This document shows, one piece after another, positions 18,889-23,409 of a stretch of 23,409 bases of DNA. The stretch is from Tubiluchus corallicola (lineage: Eukaryota; Priapulida; Priapulimorpha; Priapulimorphida; Tubiluchidae). The stretch spans positions 1-23,409 of the forward strand of contig JAQGDQ010001849.1 in NCBI GenBank assembly GCA_030141605.1, read 5' to 3'. The position numbers and the translations under genes are program-made. The notes below the pieces were generated by a model. The model did not search any database, had not been told where the DNA came from, and saw only the letters and a list, made by a program, of their open reading frames with translations. The stretch's first letter is position 1. Every line of letters begins with the position of its first letter.

Positions 18889-20326
18889 GAAATTTTTGGT
18901 GTTTCTTTATTGTTCTTCTACTTATGGAAAAACATATACTCTGAGTTATTTTCATCACAGTTTTTTTAACTGACACTGTTGTATTTCAATTAAATTGTCA
19001 AAGTGTACGTCTCTCATGAATCAGTTTCTTTTTATTTTGCGTTCAAAATGTTTCTCATTTATCACAAATTCTTATGAATTTTAAATTTTTGTTAGAAAAA
19101 TTAGTTAATTATCTCTTTATCAATTCTGTGAAATTTCTCTGTGAAGTTGTAAATTTACCCTCGCATCATCATCATCTTCGTCGTCATCGTCGTTAATAAA
19201 TAATCCAACAGAAAATTATATAAATACTGTCTGACGTTGTCACAATAGGTTTAGTTCTGGCAAAAAGGTTTATTTTACGGGACAGAATGTCAGACATAAA
19301 TAATTTGCAAAAGTGCATAACTTATTGGACAAATTTAGAACCCTGAGATAATCGAAAATCTGTTTAGTTTCCAAACCTTAATGTTTTCGTTTTCTATAAT
19401 ATATAAAATCTTATTTAAAATCCAATAACTATCATATGTATAACATTCAGCGGGCGTGTTCACAAAACTTTGCTTATAATACTCTTTGTACTTCATTTAT
19501 TTACACAACCTAGTAATTTTCCACTCAACTGCAGCACGTAGATATGATACATCTTACTGACACGCTTTATTACTAGCACACGTTACGTCAAAAATAACCT
19601 TTGATACTTGATGATGGTACAAAAAGTTATTTAAAGGTCTAACATAGAATAAGCGTGCAATTTTCTGAATAATCCTCACGTTCCTCTGCTTATTTCGCGT
19701 ATCTAATTCTCACATTATGTATCAGATTATGTGTTTTGTGCAATTTTAATAGTTTCTGCATTACATTGTGTAACAAATTAACTTGAATTAAAATAAGTTA
19801 AAGTCTAAAAGTATCTGAAGCAAAGAAGAGGTATTTACACTGCAGTATTTACATCTTTACGAGAATATTGATGTTTAATCTCGGGCAGCAAAGTGAATTT
19901 ATTAATACGTTGTCCAATTTTCTAATTCACTTGAAATATGATAAGTTCCTAAGCAGCAGCTTCAGACAATGAGTGGAGGGTGAGTTAATTCCAGTAACAT
20001 ACGTACTTTGCATTACGTCTTTGAGCTATTGATTTATCTAAATATGCATTATAAATGCAATGCTAAACAATTAAATGCAAAAGTGAAAGCAAAATACTCA
20101 GAAATTGACCACTGTCCATGAAAGTATTCTTTAGTTGGTGTTTAGATTGATTGGCTTCTAGAAAAAGGAGATTTTATAAATATTTAGAGCTTGAACATGA
20201 AAGAATGTTTCTTCTTTTACGTTTAACTTTACTTGCTAACTAAACAATAGAAATTTAGCAGATATTTTTATTTTATTTTATTTTTTGTTGTTTACCTTTT
20301 GCATAGAGATGCTGCATTGCCAAAAG
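18889..20326. other. Intergenic stretch, right arm; no gene seen
   Basis: Mirror of 3084-4521. The trinucleotide run lies at about 19164-19192. Nothing coding was recognised. Confidence 0.6.
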
Positions 20327-20334
20327 TATAAAAG
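20327..20334 (+). promoter_or_regulatory. TATA-like box upstream of the right ASB-like gene
   Basis: TATAAAAG, just over 90 bases before the ATG at 20427; identical to the left-arm element. Confidence 0.4.
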
Positions 20335-20426
20335 TTGTCGTGATCACCAACATTAGGCACTGTGCTAAAGAGGATCAAGAAAATCCAGTATTCGATGCAA
20401 TAATTAGCTTTTGTTGAATCAAGAGG

Positions 20427-23192
20427 ATGGCATTTAATCGACAACATGAACTAGACGATCATACCTTGCTACACAGTGATTGTAAGGAAAATGGAGATAT
20501 TAAACTAGCTGAAGATCTTATTCAAAAAGGTGCTGACGTTAATGCACTTGATGAGCGTGGATACACACCTCTGCATTACGCTTGTGAAAATGTGAATCTG
20601 AACTTGGCTTCACTTCTTCTGTCTTACGGTTCATGTGTGAATGCTTGCACCAAAATTACTGCATCTCAATGTGTCAACGTGTCAATGTTACCAATACATG
20701 CTGTCTTTGACTGTTCAGAAAACACAGATGAAAAAACAGTTCACTCAATGGTGGAATTATTGTTAAACAATGGCTCTGATGTAAATGCCAATATGGCTTC
20801 CAACAGAGTTTACAATGAATCTCCATTACATCTTGCTGCACGTCGATCTTACCAAAGTGTTTTGAAATTGTTAATCAAAGAAGGTGCTGATATTAATCAG
20901 GTTGATGGTTATGGAAGAACTCCTCTTTGTTTAGCCACTTCACTTAAGTCTGAAATGATTGTGAAGTTATTAATTGATTGTGGTGCGAATGTAAACCAGG
21001 TTAATAAATATGGAAATTCTCCACTGTCTGCTGCAGTCTTTTGGTCTAAAGAAGAGATTGTGAAGTTACTAATTGACAAGGGCGCCAATGTAAATCAGGT
21101 TAATAAATATGGAAATTCTCCACTGTCTGCTGCAGTCTTTTGGTCTAAAGAAGAGATTGTGAAGTTACTAATTGACAAGGGCGCCAATGTAAATCAGGTT
21201 AATAAATATGGGGGTTCTCCACTAGGTAAGGCAGTCAGGCAATCTAACGAAGCGATTGTGAAGTTTTTAATTGATAATGGTGCCAATGTGAACCAGGTTG
21301 ATAAATTTGGAAATTCTCCACTAGCTCTGGCATTCAAAAAACGCAGTGAAGAGATTGTGAGGTTATTAATTAATCATGGTGCCGATGTAAACCATGTTGA
21401 TAAACACGGGAATTCTCCACTATCTTCTGCAATATTTTGGTCCAAAGAAGAAATTGTGAGCTTGTTAATTGATAGTGGTGCAACTGAAAATTTCAAAAAT
21501 TTGTTGCATGAGATCCAAGAACAATCACATTATATACTACAAGATTTCATTGAACGATCTAAACCTCTTATGAATGAAAACAATGATATTCTGAGGTTAC
21601 AATCAATAACACAGTTGTTTATTAGCAAAAGTGCGAATGTTAATAATACGGATGGGTGTGGAAGATCAGTGAAATATGCATTTCTCAATTTTCTTCTCCT
21701 AATGGCACTGTTTTTAAATGGCCAGAGAAACAAAAATGTGCTTTTTGCGGTTTATGCAGTTTTGAAGACAATACTAGAACTATTATTACATAACAAATTT
21801 GAAGATGTAGCTGATAAGAGTCACTCTCTTCTTCACCAACTTTGTTATTCACTTGAAACAGCAGCATCTGTAGTATTTAAGACAGACACCTGTAGGATTC
21901 ACGGAAACACAGAAGTTCTATCACCAACAGAGTTAGCAGTTGATTTCTATTTGGAAATGTTGGCACAATTAATTATTATACACGCAGATGATGAAAAGCA
22001 TTCTTCACCATATTTGATTCTTCAAAGCACTCAGGACATAATAGCAAAGTTACTCACCGATAAAGGTGTCGATGTATTTGATGAAAGCAAAGAAGACGAA
22101 TATTTGATGTATTCACAAGATGCTCAAAGTTATGAAACAAAAGCACAAAAAATAAAAACTGAAAATGGTTTCTTTATCACTGCAGGGTTTCACCAAGCTG
22201 AACATAAGTCTTTGCTTTCAACATTTTGCCTTTCACTTAAGATAATAATGTTGATGCTCTTTGACAAAGTGGCAGGAGCAAATCTTGCAAATGTGAATGG
22301 GAAATCCCTGCTGGATTTTGCAGTCAGTTTTTACTTTAAAGTAAAAATTCTGATGGCTAACCAGGATGAAGACCAGAGCAGTAACGCAAAGTGTTTTTTC
22401 AGTTCTGAAAATAAAACACAAACAAAATTGCCAAGTCAATTAAGAGAAAACAGTGAAAGAATCCGAGATGAAAATACACGTCATGGAGTGAGCAGTATAG
22501 AAGAAAAAGCAGGCATATTTGCAGCTCTGCTTCAACAAGCCAATATTTTAAACTTGTTACTCAATAAGGGGGCACGTTTTGTTGACGTTTTAACTCTGCG
22601 CACTGTACACAGTCCAGTTATGAATGTATTAATTAGCGAGATGCCGAATTTGCAAGACCTGTATGGCATGCTGAAAGTTTTATTTAAAAACCAACCGGGT
22701 CTCGATATCAATTTAGTTACCAGTGACGGAAAAACCGCTTTCAGCATTCTTTTTAACGAAGTCCTTCAGTACACGACGAGTAACTGGAGTTTGTGCAATT
22801 CTGTGTTGATGCAAATTTACAAGTTGTTCCTGGAGCATTGCTTGCACCTTGATGCTAAAGGACATGATGGAATGTCTAACTATGAGATGCTGAAAGAACT
22901 CATGCACCATGTTGGTTCACTTAGCAACATAACTAAAATCAGGAAAGAAATTATAAATGAAATGGAGAGTTCTTATCTTGCTTGTAAACTCGAGCTGAAA
23001 TGTTGTTGTGCAAGAGTCATAACTGCTAATAATGTTGATTACAGGAGTCTTCCCAGTAGTTTGAAAAGTTTTGTGGGGATGCATAATATGAATATAGATA
23101 TAGATATGAATCAATATCAGACTCATATGAATTCTTGTCAACAGCGACACAAAATCAGAGTCATTGTCAACAGCGATACAAATTGTACATGA
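20427..23192 (+). CDS. Ankyrin-repeat and SOCS-box (ASB-like) protein, right copy
   Basis: Second copy of the intronless 921-residue ASB-like gene, on the plus strand and pointing away from the centre. It differs from the left copy at two residues: N296 instead of D (base 21312, in ankyrin repeat 9) and L628 instead of Q (base 22309, in the degenerate middle part). N296 is the residue found at the same place in repeats 6, 7 and 10, so the right copy looks closer to the repeat consensus. The candidate BC box (L857, C861, I865) and Cul5-like box (L875-P876 to V883) are intact, as are the upstream TATA-like box and start context. Both copies could therefore be expressed. The substrate is unknown. 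Confidence 0.92.
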   Translation: MAFNRQHELDDHTLLHSDCKENGDIKLAEDLIQKGADVNALDERGYTPLHYACENVNLNLASLLLSYGSCVNACTKITASQCVNVSMLPIHAVFDCSENTDEKTVHSMVELLLNNGSDVNANMASNRVYNESPLHLAARRSYQSVLKLLIKEGADINQVDGYGRTPLCLATSLKSEMIVKLLIDCGANVNQVNKYGNSPLSAAVFWSKEEIVKLLIDKGANVNQVNKYGNSPLSAAVFWSKEEIVKLLIDKGANVNQVNKYGGSPLGKAVRQSNEAIVKFLIDNGANVNQVDKFGNSPLALAFKKRSEEIVRLLINHGADVNHVDKHGNSPLSSAIFWSKEEIVSLLIDSGATENFKNLLHEIQEQSHYILQDFIERSKPLMNENNDILRLQSITQLFISKSANVNNTDGCGRSVKYAFLNFLLLMALFLNGQRNKNVLFAVYAVLKTILELLLHNKFEDVADKSHSLLHQLCYSLETAASVVFKTDTCRIHGNTEVLSPTELAVDFYLEMLAQLIIIHADDEKHSSPYLILQSTQDIIAKLLTDKGVDVFDESKEDEYLMYSQDAQSYETKAQKIKTENGFFITAGFHQAEHKSLLSTFCLSLKIIMLMLFDKVAGANLANVNGKSLLDFAVSFYFKVKILMANQDEDQSSNAKCFFSSENKTQTKLPSQLRENSERIRDENTRHGVSSIEEKAGIFAALLQQANILNLLLNKGARFVDVLTLRTVHSPVMNVLISEMPNLQDLYGMLKVLFKNQPGLDINLVTSDGKTAFSILFNEVLQYTTSNWSLCNSVLMQIYKLFLEHCLHLDAKGHDGMSNYEMLKELMHHVGSLSNITKIRKEIINEMESSYLACKLELKCCCARVITANNVDYRSLPSSLKSFVGMHNMNIDIDMNQYQTHMNSCQQRHKIRVIVNSDTNCT
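21012..21209 (+). repeat. Exact 99-bp tandem ankyrin duplication, right copy
   Basis: Mirror of 2201-2398: two identical 99-base units in the right-arm ASB-like gene. Its presence in both arms means the internal duplication came before the inverted duplication, or was copied across by conversion. Confidence 0.95.
23135..23182 (+). repeat. 19-bp direct repeat at the 3' end of the ASB-like gene, right copy
   Basis: Mirror of 228-275, with the same two units differing at one base. Confidence 0.85.
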
Positions 23193-23409
23193 AGTCTAAT
23201 AGTAACAGGAGACACTCCCAGGTGTTTTCTAGCCACCATAAGTAGTTCAATACTGCTAAGGTAGGAAAAGCTAGAATGATTACATGAAAGCTACTGATAA
23301 ATAATGTATTGTCATTTATTTATACATAAGTAACAAATAATTTATAATTTTACTTGGTGTGGTGAATATTTGTAGGTGATTTGTGTAAAATTACCTGTAT
23401 GTAATTTAC

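Larger units (their letters stand above)
13001..23409. repeat. Right arm of the giant inverted repeat
   Basis: This is the reverse complement of the left arm, with the same genes on the plus strand pointing away from the centre. It starts in a run of seven A at 13001-13007 that pairs with seven T at 10407-10413, and it ends on the last base of the window. It lacks the EGF exon at 10490-10606 and everything upstream of it, so its EGF gene copy has no 5' part. Inference: this arm is the duplicated, inverted copy. Confidence 0.97.

Noticed and set aside
1-23409. A transposon or linear plasmid with giant terminal inverted repeats
   Set aside because: No transposase, integrase, DNA polymerase or terminal protein in either arm. 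The arms hold host-type genes with introns and a dead LINE fragment.
1-23409. A simple missed-adapter hairpin read as the source of the palindrome
   Set aside because: Not ruled out as a class of artefact, but a simple fold-back leaves no 2.6-kb unique core with a paralogous junction. A misjoin of two haplotypes remains possible and is raised in the findings.

Overview
The window looks like nuclear DNA of an invertebrate animal, possibly an early-branching one such as a sponge or cnidarian; the sequence does not settle the clade. Reasons: it is AT-rich (by eye about two thirds A+T); it carries EGF-domain exons bounded by GT/AG introns that are all in phase 1; it has a trypsin-type terminal exon followed by AATAAA, a degraded non-LTR retrotransposon tail, and an intronless ankyrin-repeat gene ending in a SOCS box.

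The dominant fact is architectural. The whole window is one giant inverted repeat. Base 1 pairs with base 23409 and the pairing runs inward to about 10413/13001, so two arms of about 10.4 kb flank a unique spacer of about 2.6 kb. In the outer arms paired positions sum to 23410; further in they sum to 23414, because of a 4-base length difference near 8205-8235/15180-15205. The arms are nearly identical. I found about 20 substitutions, many in small clusters, but this is not an exhaustive count.

Every recognisable gene points outward, towards the window ends. From the outer edge inward each arm holds: (1) a 921-residue ankyrin-repeat/SOCS-box protein, a predicted substrate receptor of a Cullin-5/Elongin ubiquitin ligase; (2) the last exon of a trypsin-like (S1) protease with a poly(A) signal; (3) a LINE reverse-transcriptase C-terminal remnant; (4) a candidate terminal exon with a poly(A) signal; (5) EGF exons. 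The EGF array continues unbroken from the left arm into the spacer on the minus strand. It holds two near-identical calcium-binding EGF exons, two further intact EGF exons, one EGF exon with an in-frame TGA, and two degenerate fragments. The right-arm copy lacks the upstream EGF exons, so the left arm plus spacer looks like the original array and the right arm like an inverted copy. The breakpoint lies in a seven-A run inside a repeated intronic unit.

The genes do not form one pathway. The interest lies in the palindrome: either a recent inverted duplication kept similar by conversion, or a haplotype or assembly fold-back. Because the window ends coincide exactly with the palindrome ends, the artefact explanation must be tested first.
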